Origin: Rhipidocladum racemiflorum
Lineage: Eukaryota; Streptophyta; Magnoliopsida; Poales; Poaceae
Assembly: GCA_036346355.1 (NCBI GenBank)
Contig: CM070572.1
Span: 43,251,944 to 43,315,943, forward strand
Length of the DNA stretch: 64,000 nucleotides
Direction of reading: 5' to 3'
Made by a program: the position numbers and the translations under genes. Under the pieces are notes generated by a model. That model was given only the letters and a program-made list of their open reading frames with translations, did not search any database and was not told where the DNA came from. Below, in pieces: positions 32,163 through 45,592 of this stretch (its first letter is position 1; the number at the start of each line of letters is the position of its first letter).

Positions 32163-34315
32163 GTGTAGAGCAGCGTGTGGACCCGTACATCCATTCACTG
32201 ATTTGTAAACGGCTCTTTCTCACGGCACAAATTTGAAGGCCTTGGAGGTTAGGAAACGTCCGTACCGACCATTTCCATCTTAAAAACAAGAAGAAAATGG
32301 ATGATTCTACACTTCAAATAAGGTCTTGTTTGGTAAGCTCCTGCTCCTAAATTCTCGTCGGGAGTTGGAGAAGCTATGCCAAATGTTTTTTTCTCAGCCA
32401 AATCCAGAGCATTATTTCTAAGAATCTGGAGCAAAAAAAGAACTAGAACTCGGAGCAGCAAAAAGGTGGATTCTGGTGGGGAGCAGCTATACCAAAAATG
32501 ACATTACCCTTAAAGTTCAAGAAAATTACCAGCATATATACCCTTGTACTTCCCGCACCTCTCTAGTACCTCTTCGCTCATTCCTTAATTTCGAGCGCTT
32601 GGAGAGCTCGAGCGCGAGCGTTGCACGAACAGAGCTTCATCGGCGACCGCAACGAATGCTGGCAACCTTGATGAACTCTGGCGACCACTGCAGCCTCATT
32701 GACCTCCCCGGTCATCTCTCCTCCTGTCGAGGTCAGCAGTCAGCGCTGCTCTTAACCCTAACCTCCTCGCCGCCATTTTGCCTAACCTCGCTAGTCGTTC
32801 CCCCTCCTCGCAGCCCTAGCTCACCCACCTGATGCCAGTCTTCATCCTTTCCATCGACTTGGAGTGACTAATTATAGGAACCCAAAATATGGAACCGAAA
32901 TCCATAGATTGGGGGTATTTACTGAGTTGGTTCACATGCCTTACTTGTTCGTGATTATGGACTTTCCGTGTTGATTCGCTAGTTGTGGTCGATGATTTCG
33001 AGGCATACTTGTTTCGCGATGTGCTCCAGTGCAAGATTGAGGGCTTGGGCATCAGGTTTTGGTTTGCTCCGTTGACTCAGTAGATTGGATTACGAGCACT
33101 AATAAATCTACTTGTCTGGGTGCCGATTGCTTGATGTGCATTTGAAGTATGATGTGAAGATGGGTTTTGTTTTGGTAAACTTTGATAATTTTTTGTGAGG
33201 GAAATTTTAATTCTTGAATAAGTTATCGAAACAAATTTTTGTGAGGGAAATTTTGATTCTTGAATCTGGAAATAATATTGTCAAATAAGTTATCGAAACA
33301 TTAGAAGTTTCTATTGCAGTAATTGGCTGAGCAGGATTATCTATATGTTGTTTTTTGGTCTTCTGTTATCTTGAAATACTGGGAGACCCAAGGTTCACAT
33401 TACCGTGATAATCATTTTGATTATCATCATAATCTATGTCGGGACCCCGAATTTGCAAATCCGGACCCTCTGTGTATTCAGCACTAGTCCAGGAACGCGC
33501 TAGTGCACACAGTCTTAACATCGGTAAATATCACAATCATACCACTCGATACTAATAAAGTACTTTAATTAAATAGTCAAACTGGTTACTCGACCTTATG
33601 GTCAAGTTACAAATATACGCCACGCAGGGCGAAACTTATTAAGAGAGAAATAATAGCAGCGGAAAATAAGATAACTTCGTGGCGCCATCCAGTATACCAC
33701 AGGCAACTGACTGGGCTCGCTCCCTAAGTAGACGGTTCCTCGTGGAGCTCCTCCTCCAAAGCTGGGGTAGTCACCTCTTCAACTGGTGTTGTATTGTGGC
33801 AAGGGTGAGTACTTGGTACTCAGCAAGTCATGCACAGAATGTAGCTAATACACTACATGCATGGCTTAATACAAAGGAGTGGCTCAAGGTATTTTTGCGG
33901 TAAACAGCATTTAACAAGTATCATAAGTAGATTCGAAAGCAGTAGAAACAAGTAAAGCATAGATAACTTTTCAAGGAGTTTAATAAACATCTTTCCCATC
34001 CTAATCCACATTTCCATCAACATCATTATTAATCCAACCCAACCTTTCAGATCCAAGTTATTTTTGAGAAAATCTAACCCTTGACTGTAATTCCCGAGCG
34101 ATGTCCAATACCGCGGACACGGCTATTCGAATAGATTGTACACTCTGTAGAGGTTATGCACTTTACCCACAAGATACAGTCAAACACCACAAAGGCGAGT
34201 TCCCGTAACAAAGTCTTTCGGAAACTTCTAACAATACAAGTGGTCCTTCCCGGTTATTGCACACTAACCCTTCCCTTAGCTAAGGCGAAGTTTAGGCCAA
34301 CCAACCGTTAGATGG

Positions 34316-37300
34316 TGTAACATCCCAAAATTTTGCTTTTCTTAAAATCATGTGTGATTTGGCACTTTGGTGAATTTTTGGAATTTTCTGGAATTTATTT
34401 GGATTTATTTGGAATTTATTTGAATTTATTCCATTTTGAAATAATTAAAGAATTTAATTTTGCAAATAAATTTTTGTTGGAAATATTTTATTTGAGTCCA
34501 AAATAATCCAAAATATTTTCCGTAATTTTTCTCGAATTTTTCTAGTCATTTGCTATTTTTAATGAATTAAATGAATTATCGGGAATTATTTTAAATATTA
34601 AATCGCTGGAAAATCCAACTCGGTCAAGTACTGTTCATCCGACCGAAGTCGGACTCGAGTCCGACCGAGCCGATTGACTCGACCGAACCTACTTAACCCT
34701 AATCGATCCCAACCGTTGGATCAAGATCCAACGGTGAGATCCGCCGACCGGATCGAGCCGTGTTCGGATCGACCCGATCGCGTCGCGATCGTGGCGTTGA
34801 TCGCGACACGTGGGACGGCCACGATTTCGCTGCCTTCCCGTAATCGAGCCGGACTCGCCGCCGAGCGCGCCGCCGATCGATTAGTGGCTCCGCCAGCACG
34901 CCTCCGGCTATTTAATGCCGGATCGTACCGAGGACCGCCGTGACCCGCGCACTTCTTGCCCTAACCCGCCGAGCTCTAGCCGCGTGAGGGTTCGCCGGAA
35001 TCGCTCGCCGTAGTTGCGTGAAGCGCCACCACGGTCCTTGCCTCGCCTCGCCGTCCGCCGCCCTCCGCCGCCATTGACCCCAGATTCGAAACCCCGGCCA
35101 GGCGCACCAAGACACCCTCCATCTCGCCGAGCACGCCCCAACCGCCGTTTGGGTGGTCGCTGTCTCAGCCGCCGGCAGCCGCAACTCCGCCGTGAAAGCC
35201 ATCGCCGACTCCCGAAGCTCCACTCAACCGTCCGATCAAGATCCAAAGGCCCAGATCGTGCCACGCCACTTCGGTGAGTTTCCGTTGAAAATCCTAGATC
35301 TAATCCCAACCGTTGGATCTAGATCCAACGGCCCACGATCACCACGTCGCCCCAAGCACATGAGGCCAAACTCAATCCTGTACCGCCGGATTTCAAACCA
35401 ACGGCCACGACAGCCACGCGCCCAGAAGCCGAAACGCGCTTCACGCCAGCTGGCAGGTGGTCACCGACACGCGGGCCAGCGTGTCGGCCGACAGATCGCG
35501 GACGTCACCCATGACGCCATCGGTGGGACCCACCTGTCAGACCGTGGTGAGCCCCGCCGACATCAAAGAATGACGCCACCCGAGCCGGGCCCACATGTCG
35601 GGCCTCACGTGGAGCCGCTGGACCGAGTCCACGGTGGACCCAAGCCGCGTGGGGACCGAGCCCAGGGACCGGCTGACGTCAGCAGGCCAATCAGGAGCTG
35701 CCACGTGTCCATGCTGACGCAATAATTAATGTCCGAAAAAGAAAATGATTTATTAATTCGAAATATTGATTCAAATTTAGATTCAAACTTCAAACGCTTA
35801 TAACTTTTGCGTTTCAACTCCGATTTGAGTGGTTCAAATTTCTAAATTTGTATAAAATTGAGATCTACCTAAATATGAATTTTATTTAATTTTTGGACTA
35901 AAGTTTTTCTCTGAAATATTATTTAATTGATTATTTAAACTTTAAATAATCATAACTTTTTGCGTTTAACTCCAAATTTGTGATTCAGCTTTCTAAAAAT
36001 CCAGAAAATTATGTTCTCTCTGTTTATGGATTTTATTTGGAGTTTTGGGATCTTTTGCATAGTGTTCATTTGTGTATTTGCTATTTGCACGCTTTACGAG
36101 TAGACGTTGAAGTCTGGAAGGATTCGAGGAGAAGTGTTGACTCAGATCCAACTCAAGACCAAGAGCAAGTGCTTTTGAAGGCAAGTTGTGCTTTGACCAT
36201 GTTGATCCCATTTGAAATCTATTTTGATTTAAACTATTGCATGCTAGTTTAATTAGAAAGATACTTTGGTTTAAACACAGGGGTTAGATAAATACCAATT
36301 TGCTATATGACACCTTGATTACTTAAGTATGTGCCATGACCCTTTGTCACCCTAGTTGTGGTTTACTAGTTGGACATTATTAAATTGCCAACATGGGTTT
36401 AGATCGTTGTAGTATGTCGCTTAGACTCACACGTGCTCATGACATGATTTTGGATAATCAAATGCTAATATGGACTTAATGATATATTGAACCTGCTTTT
36501 GGAAAAGTATCATGTGATGTTGATGGCACGTGGTGCATGGTAATCAATCGGGGTTTGATAAAGCAGATTTCGGCCAGGGCATATGGCAAGAGTAATCAGG
36601 TGGGCCGGTGTGGCATTGGGAGTGTTGATTTGGTTTTTCGTAGTCTTGCCCTGGTCACTCTAAGGACTTAACCTTGCAAGCCTTTGAACTCGGGTCATAC
36701 TTGCAACCACATGGGTGGAATGGGACGGCCCTAGTTGACTAAGTCGCTAAGGACTCACTTGTGGAGCCTCAGTGGTGTCGATACACCGCTTGTGTGATTG
36801 TACGGGGAGCGTATCGTGGTCGTGGCGGTACCCATCTAACGGTGTGTTGGTCCCATACTTCGCCTTGGCTAAGGGAAGGGATGGTGTAGAGCACGTCTGG
36901 AGAGGACCACTGTGTTGTTTGAGGCTTACGAAGGCTTTGTTATGATCGCTCATTCGCATACTCTTGTATGGCGATTCACTACCGACGTGGTGAGTGGATT
37001 GTATCTTGTGGGTAAAGTGCATAACCTCTGCAGAGTGTAGAATCTATTTGAATAAGCCGAGTCCACTGTCTTTGGACAATGCTCGGGAATTACAGTCAAG
37101 GGTTAGATTTTCTGAAAATAACTTGGATTTGAAAAGTTGGGTTGGTTTAACAATGAAGATGATGGAAATATGGTTTAGGATGGGGAAAAATGTTATTTAA
37201 ACTTCTTGAAAAGTTATTTACGCTTTACTTATTTCTACTGCTTTCGAATCTACTTATATTACTTGTCAAAAGTTTCTTTGCAAATATACCTGAGCTATTC

Positions 37301-37739
37301 CTTTGTACTAAGCCATGCATATAGTATATTAGCTTGCATTCGTGCATGACTTGCCGAGTACCAAGTACTCACCCTTGCCTCAACACAATATCAGTTGAAG
37401 AGGAGATTACGCCGACTTTGGAGGAGGAACTCCAAGAAGACCCGTCTACTTAGGGATGCGAGCCCGGTCGGTTACTGTGGTATACCGGATGGCGCCACTA
37501 AGTTTATTTGATTTTCACGCTATTGTTTCTCTCTGAATAAGTTTAACTTCTACGAGGCATATATTTGTAACTTGGCCATAAGGTCGAGTAACGATTTATT
37601 ACTTTAATAAAGTACTTTTATGGTATCGATTGGTATGATTGTGATATTTACCGATGTTAAAGACTGTGTGCACTAGCGCGTTCTCGACTAGTGCTGAATA
37701 CACGAGAGGGTCCGGATTTGCAAATTCGGGGTCCCGACA
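34316..37739 (+). repeat. 5' LTR of the Tekay-like element
   Basis: 3,424 bp: AT-rich start, GC-rich 34620-35720 block containing CCAACGGTTGGATCT-type palindromic words, AT-rich end. Long open frames in the GC-rich block are not genes. Confidence 0.95.
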
Positions 37740-37743
37740 GAGG

Positions 37744-37757
37744 TGGTATCAGAGCCA
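37744..37757 (+). other. Primer-binding site of the Tekay-like element
   Basis: TGGTATCAGAGCC, complementary to the tRNA-iMet 3' end, just after the 5' LTR. Confidence 0.9.
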
Positions 37758-37789
37758 TACTTGATCGTAGGCTCAACCCTAAGCTAGAA

Positions 37790-40700
37790 TGGTCGTAGTG
37801 AGGATAAAACCTATTTTCTAAAGCTAAAAATTTGTGAAGACAAGAAATGACATCTCGACTTATCCCTTCTCTCTTTTCTCGTCTCTTGCTGAAATTTTCC
37901 CTTACCTTGTCACAATTTAAAAATTCCAAGTTCTTACGTAAAGCACTCTTGTGATGATGGAGGTTTTCTCGATGAGTGAGCGTAGGATCTATAGTGAGAC
38001 TCCTTCGCCGAGTCGCGTCATAGAATAAAGAGTCACCCTTTAGGCGTTAGACTCCAGAGTTAGTTCAATTTGGATTTGTTTTGTTTGCTGAGTATGCAGT
38101 ATGTGTTGCAAGACCCTTAGGCATTGTAAGCAGCCATACCAAGTTACTAATAATAAAGTTGGACCTTAAGAAGGAGGAGTTCAGAGCACTGAAGCAAGGT
38201 AATCAGCCAGTGGCCGACTACCTGAACAAGTTCACACAAATTTAGCACGCTACGCTTTGAGGATGTAGCGGCAGATAAATCTAGACAGTCGTTTCATGAA
38301 GGGACTCAACTCAGATTGCAAGTAGGGTTGATCACCCACACCTTTCAGATTTCCAAGAGTTGGTGAATAAGGCGCTTATTCTTGAGGACAAAGCGCAAGG
38401 AACTGGATGAGAACAGGAAGCGCAAGATGCAACAAAGAAGGATCACGTCGAGGGAACGCAAGCGCTTGAGAGTTGCACCAAATCAATTCTTGATTCCAAC
38501 CACGAGAATGCAACAAGGACACCATCCCGGCACCAAGACCCGCCAATCGTAACTACCAAACCCCAGCCCCGCTAGAAACGCTACCCCAGGCAACAACGAG
38601 GAACAGTGAGACGCCGCTACAATCGCAACGAGCCAGACACTTTGCCAACAATTGTCCGAAGAAGACAGCGAGCGACCCGATTCGCTTCAATCTAGGAACC
38701 ACCCCAGCTAGGGCGCCCGGCCAGAGCCACACCCAGGCATCAGTGGTGAGAGGCCGAGTCAACCATGTCACCGCGGATGCATTGCAAAATGCTACGGACG
38801 TCGTCTTGGGTAAGTTACTTGTTAACTCAAGACTGCAGCAGCTTTGTTTGACTCTGGAGCTTCGCATTCGTTTGTTTCGCAAGGCTTTGCTACTAGAAAT
38901 GACTTAAGGATTGCAAGACTTAAGTGCATGCTTTTAGTTCAAACCCACAGTTCGAACTCCGAGCGGAAGTAGGATGTTAGGGTGAGAATACTAATAGATG
39001 GAATAGAGTTCCTAGCAAACCTTATAATTTTGGAGACCTGCACCTTAGATGTTATATTGGGAATGGATTGGTTATCCAAGCACAAGGTCGTATTGGATTG
39101 TGGACGAAGGACTATCTCGATTGAGAGCGTGTGGGAAGAAAGTGGAATTTCAAGCCACTGCGATTAGAGATGGACAGTTGATGGTTACTTGATACCAAGG
39201 CAATCAGCATAGAGGATGTCCCGATGAGTGAATGAGTACCCGATGTTTTTTCCCGAAGATCTACCTGGTATGCCGCTGACAGGACATAGAGTTTGTGATA
39301 GAGCTTGTAGATGCAAGACCGATAGCAAAGAGACCCTATCGGATGTCAACCGAGGAGTTGGTAGAGATGAAGAAACAGCTAGAAGAGTTAATGGAGAAAG
39401 GATTTATCGAGACCAAGTTCGCCGCCATGGGGAGCACCAGTTTTGTTTGTCAAGAAGAAGGGCGGGAGTTTCGGGATGTGCATTGACTACCGTGCACTCA
39501 ATGAAGTCACCGTGAAGAATAGGTATCCGCTACCCAGATTGATGATTTGTTTGATCGATTAAGAGGAGCCGGAGTTTTCTCCAAGATTGATCTCGAGATC
39601 GGGATATCATCGATTAAAGATCCGATCGAAGATATTCAAGAAATGCATTCTCGTCAAGATATGGACATTACGAGTTTACGATTATGTCCTTTGGGTCGAT
39701 TTAACGCGCCACTTATTTCATGAATATGATGAATAAGGTGTTCATGGAATATTTGGACAAGTTTGTCGTCGTGTTCATAGACGATATCCTAATCTACTCC
39801 AAGACGGAGGATGAACATGCCGAACACTTAAGGCGAAGTTTTGGAAAAGCCGAGGAGCGACAACTTTTCGCCAAGTTCAGCAAGTGTGATTTTTGGAAGG
39901 ACAAGGTGGAGTTTCTTGGACATGTAATGACCGCATGAAGGAGTCGCCGTAGATCCAAGCAAAGTAGAAGCGTGTTACATTGGGAGCAGCCAAGATCGTG
40001 ACCCGCATTCGGAGTTTCCTTGGAATGGCAGGATATTACCGCCGTTTCATCGAAGGTTTTTCGACAATTGCGAAACCTCTTACGCAATTCTTTGAAGAAG
40101 GAAAAGAAGTTTGCATGGGCGCTTGAGAATGTGAGGAAGGATTTCAGAGTCAAGAAGCGATTGACATCGGCAGGTGTTAGTTCTACCGGATGTTGCTCAA
40201 AGCTTCGATATTTATTGTGACGCATCGCGCCAAGGACTTGGATGTGTCTTTGTCTGAGAATGGAAAGGTCGTCGCTTATGCATCAAGGCGGTGAGGCCGC
40301 ATGAGGAAAATTATCCGACACATGACCTAGAGTTAGCCGCCGTAGTGCATGCTTTGAAGATATGGCGTCACTATCGATTGGAAAGCAGATGTGAAGTATA
40401 TCACGGATCATAAGAGCCTTAAGTACATATTCACCCATCGGATCTGAATATGAGGCAAAGGAGATGGCTAGAATTGATCAAGGACTATAATGTTGGAATT
40501 CATTACCATCCGGGAAGGCCAACGTAGTAGCCGATGCTCTGAGTCGGAAGAGCCATACCGTGAGTACGTTGCTAGCCACAAGTCGAGGATGAGTTATGTG
40601 AGGATTTCAGAAAATGAAGATTGAGGTTGTACCTAAGCGGATTCTTGGCCGCCTTGGAAGTAAAGCCTACTTTAGAGGACCGGATCCGAGAAGGACAGAA

Positions 40701-42093
40701 GGATGATGACAAGATCCGTAGGATTAAGTCCAAAATGGAGGAAGGCAAGGCAAAGGATTTCAAGCTAGGCAGGCAAGGCACGTTATGGATGAAGGATCGC
40801 ATTTGTGTGCCTAACAAAAGGAGTTAAAGCAAGCGATTACGGAAGAAGCCCATGACTCTAAGTACTCGATTCATCCCGAAGCGCCAAGATGTATCGGGAT
40901 CTCAAGGAGAGATTCTGTGGCCGAGTATGAAACGTGAAGTTGCCGAGCATGTTGCATTGTGCGACGTATGCCAGAGAGTCAAGGCAATGCATCGAGAGAC
41001 CAGCGATTGCTACAACCGTGAAAATACGAGTGGAAGTGGGAGGAAATCGGAATGGATTTCATTACCGGTTTGTCGAAGACTCAAGGAGGTTATGACTCCA
41101 TATGGGTTATAGTGGATCGCTTGACTAAAGTAGCCCATTTTATCCCCGTAAAGACCACTTACTCGGGAGATAAATTAGCAGAGTTGTACATGATCAGATT
41201 GTTTGTTTGCACGGAGTGCCAAAGAGGATTGTATCGGACGAGGTACCCAATTTACCTCAAGGTTAGAATAAGTTGCATGAAGCCATGGGAACCCGTTTAA
41301 ACTTCAAGATGACTTATCATCCATGCAGACGGATGGACAGGCCAGAAAGAGTCAACCAGATTCTCGTGGATATGTTGAGAGCTTGTGCATTGGCTTATGC
41401 TACCTCTTGGGATAAAAGTTTGCCGTATGCCGAGTTTAGTTACAACAATAGTTATCGAGGCTAGTTCTACGATGTCACCTTTTGAGGCACTTTGTATGGT
41501 CGACCCTGTCGAGACACCATTGAATTGGAATGAGACCGTGGCCTTGCCGTGTCTTTGGGCTGATATTCTTCAAGAGGCCGAGGAGCGGATCGCTATGATT
41601 AGGGAAAGGTTGAAGATAGCCCAATCTCGATGGAGAAGAGTTATCTTGACAATCGTCGCCGAGATTTGAGTTTTGAACCGGAAGACTTTGTATACCTCGA
41701 GTTACGCCTCTCGGGGGAGTTAAGAGGTTCCATGCCAAAGGGAAACTCGCACCGTTATGTTGGACCATTTAAGATTTTGAGTCGCAGAGGTGAAGTTGCC
41801 TACCGGAGTTGCCCACGATGCGTTGGCGAGGAGTGCATGACGTGTTCCATGTGTCCCGATTGAAGAAGTGTCTCAGAGTTCCCGAGGAGCAGGCACCGCT
41901 AGAGTCAATTGAGTTGCAAGAGGATTGGACTTATAAGGAGCACCCTGTGAGGATTCTAGACACAATGGATCGAGAAACTAGAAACAAGTCAACCCGATTC
42001 TGTAGAGTTCGGTGGAGCAACCATGAAGAAAGTGAAGCGACTTGGGAGCGCGAAGAGGATTTGAAGAAAGAATTTCCAAACCTATTTCTTTAG
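37790..42093 (+). pseudogene. Decayed gag-pol with chromodomain
   Basis: Gag (about 37790-38800) has no usable frame. The protease active site DSGASHSFVS is near 38850, followed by VILGMDWLSKH near 39052. RT pieces are AKRPYRMSTEELVEMKKQL (about 39310) and FVVVFIDDILIYSK (about 39765-39805) with the catalytic DD. The RNase H motif YCDASRQG is near 40215. Integrase parts are CDVCQRVKA (about 40960) and GLSKTQGGYDSIWVIVDRLTK (about 41064). The C-terminal chromodomain runs VRILDTMDRETRNKSTRF to EATWEREEDLKKEFP with its stop at 42091-42093. Ten or more frame changes separate these pieces. Confidence 0.9.
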
Positions 42094-42134
42094 TGAGCCC
42101 TGAATCTCGGGGCGAGATTCTATTAAGGGAGGTT

Positions 42135-45100
42135 TGTAACATCCCAAAATTTTGCTTTTCTTAAAATCATGTGTGATTTGGCACTTTGGTGAATTTTGGA
42201 ATTTTCTCGAATTTATTTGGATTTATTTGGAATTTATTTGAATTTATTCCATTTTGAAATAATTAAAGAATTTAATTTTGCAAATAAATTTTTGTTGGAA
42301 ATATTTTATTTGAGTCCAAAATAATCCAAAATATTTTCCAGAATTTTTCTCGAATTTTTCTCGAGTCATTTGCTATTTTTAATGAATTAAATGAATTCGG
42401 GAATTATTTTAAATATTAAATCGCTGGAAAATCCAACTCGGGTCAAGTACTGTTCATCCGACCGAAGTCGGACTCGAGTCCGACCGAGCCGCTTGACTCG
42501 GCCGAACCCACTCCTAACCACTAATCGATCCCAGCGTTGGATCAAGATCCAACGGCCGAGATCCGCCGACTCCAAGCCGAGCCGTGTTCGACCGGACCCG
42601 ATCAAGCGCCGTCGCGATCGTGGCCGTTAATCGCGACACGTGGGCGGCCACGATTTCGTCGTCTTCCCAGAATCGAGCCGGACTCACGCCGAGTGCGCCG
42701 CCGTGGACCGATTAGGGCTCCATGCGAGCACGCCTCCGGGGCTATTTAATGCCCGGATCGTACCGAGGACCGCCGTGACCCGCGCACTTCTTGCCCTAAC
42801 CGCCCGAGCTCTAGCGCCGTGAGGTTCGCTGAATCGCTCGCCGTAGTTGCGTGAAGCGCCACCACGGTCCTTGCCTCGCCTCGCCGCCGTCGTAGCCCTC
42901 CGCCGCCATTGACCCCAGATTCGAAACCCCGAAGCCGGGCGCACTGAAGACACCCTCCATCTCGCCGAGCACGCCCCAACCGCCGTTTGGGTGGTCGCCG
43001 TCCTCGGCCGGCAGCCGCAACTCCGCCGTGAAAGCCATCGCCGACCCGAAGCTCCACTCAACCGTCCGATCAAGATCCAAAGGCCCGGATCGTGCCACGT
43101 CGCCGGTGAGTTTCCCGTTGAAAATCCTAGATCTAATCCCAACCGTTGGATCTAGATCCAACGGCCCACGATCGATCACGCGTCGCCCCAAGCACATGAG
43201 GCCAAACTCAATCCCGGTAGTCGGATTTCAAACCAACGGCCACGATTGTGCCACGCCGTCCAGGAAGCCGAACTGTCGCGCCACGCTACAGCGTCGTGAT
43301 CACCGACACGCGGGGCCCGCGTGTCGGCGACGATGCACGTGGACGTCACCCATGACGTCATCGGTGGACTCCACTGCCAAGACCGCGGGTGAGCCCCGCT
43401 GACATCAGCAATGACGTCACCCGAGTGGGCCCACATGTCAGTCTCACGTGGAGCTGTGGACCGAGTCCACGGTGGACCCAAGCCGAGTGTGGACCGAGCC
43501 CATGGACCGGCTGACGTCAGCAGGCCAATCAGGAGCTGCCACGTGTCCATGCTGACGCAATAATTAATTTCCGAAAAAGAAAATGATTTATTAATTCGAA
43601 ATATTGATTCAAATTTAGATTCAAACTTCAAACGCTTATAACTTTTGCGTTTCAACTCCGATTTGAGTGGTTCAAATTTCTAAATTTGTATAAAATTGAG
43701 ATCTACCTAAATATGAATTTTATTTAATTTTTGGACTAAAGTTTTTCTCTGAAATATTATTTAATTGATTATTTAAACTTTAAATAATCATAACTTTTAT
43801 GCTTTTAACTCCAAATTTGTGATTCCAGTTTCTAAAAATCCAGAAAATTATGTTCTCTCTGTTTATGGATTTTATTTGGAGTTTGGGATCTTTTGCATAG
43901 TGTTCATTTGTGTATTTGCTATTTGCACGCTTTACGAGTAGACGTTGAAGTGCTTGGGAAGGATTCGAGGAGAAGTGTTGACTCGAGGATCCAACTCAAG
44001 ACCAAGAGCAAGTGCTTTTTGAAGGCAAGTTGTGCTTTGACCATGTTGATCCCATTTGAAATCTATTTTGATTTAAACTATTGCATGCTAGTTTAATTAG
44101 AAAGATACTTTGGTTTAAACACAGGGTTAGATAAATACCAATTTGCTATATGACACCTTGATTACTTAAGTATGTGCCATGACCCTTTGTCACCCTAGTT
44201 GTGGTTTACTAGTTGGACATTATTAAATTGCCAACATGGGTTTAGATCGTTGTAGTATCTTTGCTTAGACACACTTTCGTGCTCATGACATGATTTTGGA
44301 TAATCAAATGCTAATATGGACTTAATGATATATTGAACCTGTTTTGGAAAAGTATCATGTGATGTTGATGGCACGTGGTGCATGGTAATCAAGCGGGGTT
44401 TGATAAGCAGATTTCGGCCGGGCATATGGCAAGAGTAATCAGGTGGGCGGTGTGGCATTGGGAGTGTTGATTTGGTTTCGGGTAGTCTTGCCCTGGTCAC
44501 TCTAAGGACTTAACCTTGCAAGCCTTTGAACTGGGTCATACTTGCAACCACATGGTGGAATGGGACGGCCCTAGTTGACTAAGTCGCTAAGGACTCACTT
44601 GTGGAGCCTCAGGTGTCGATTACACCGTTTGTGTGATTGTGCGGGGAGCGTATCGTGGTGTGGCCAGTACCCATCTAACGGTGTGTTGGTCCCATACTTC
44701 GCCTTGGCTAAGGAAGGGATGGTGTAGAGCACGTCTGGAGAGGACCACTGTGTTGTTTGAGGCTTACGAAGGCTTTGTTATGATCGCTCATTCGCATACT
44801 CTTGTATGGCGATTCCACGGTGGCGTGGTGAGTGGATTGTATCTTGTGGGTAAAGTGCATAACCTCTGCAGAGTGTAGAATCTATTTGAATAGCCGAGTC
44901 CACGATCTTTGGACAATGCTCAAATTACAATCAAGGGTTAGATTTTACGAAAATAACTTGGATTTGAAAAGTTGGGTTGGTTTAACAATGAAGATGATGG
45001 AAATATGGTTTAGGATGGGAAAAATGTTATTTAAACTTCTTGAAAAGTTATTTACGCTTTACTTATTTCTCTTTGCTTTCGAATCTACTTATATTACTTG

Positions 45101-45587
45101 TCAAAAGTCAAGCATTTCGCAAATATACCCTGAGCTATTCCTTTGTACTAAGCCATGCATATAGTATATTAGCTTGCATTACATTGCATGACTTCTTTGA
45201 GTACCAAGTACTCACCCTTGCCTCAACACAATATCGGTTGAAGAGGAGATTACGCCCGGCTTTGGAGGAGGAACTCCAAGAAGACCCGTCTACTTAGGGA
45301 TGCGAGCCCGATCGGTTGCACGTGGTATCTTTGGATGGCGCCACAGTTTATTTGATTTTCCGCTGCTATTGTTTCTCTCTGAATAAGTTTCGCCCTACGA
45401 GGCATATATTTGTAACTTGGCCATAAGGTCGAGTAACCGATTTATTACTTTAATAAAGTACTTTTATGGTATCGATTGGTATGATTGTGATATTTACCGA
45501 TGTTAAAAGGATCAGGTGCACTAGCGCGTTCTGGACTAGTCTTTGAATACACAGAGGGTCCTGATTTGCAAATTCGGGTCCCGGACA
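42135..45587 (+). repeat. 3' LTR of the Tekay-like element
   Basis: 3,453 bp, collinear with the 5' LTR over its whole length. Differences are dominated by small indels, strongest in the GC-rich block at 42480-43520. Confidence 0.95.
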
Positions 45588-45592
45588 GATGG

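Larger units (their letters stand above)
34316..45587 (+). mobile_element. Full-length Tekay-like chromovirus (Ty3/gypsy)
   Basis: LTRs 34316-37739 and 42135-45587, both from TGTAACATCCCAAAATTTTG to a CCC(G)GACA end, flanked by TSD GATGG (34311-34315 and 45588-45592). Primer-binding site TGGTATCAGAGCC is near 37744, and a purine tract AAGGGAGG precedes the 3' LTR. Protease, RT, RNase H, integrase and a C-terminal chromodomain occur in that order. LTRs of 3.4 kb plus a chromodomain point to the Tekay/Del clade (RIRE3/RIRE8-like in rice; clade from memory). Coding is broken in many places. Confidence 0.95.

Noticed and set aside
34674..35725. Several 70-190 residue open frames at 34.7-35.7 kb and again at 42.5-43.6 kb
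   Set aside because: They sit in the GC-rich part of the two LTRs of the Tekay-like element and are not conserved between the two LTRs.
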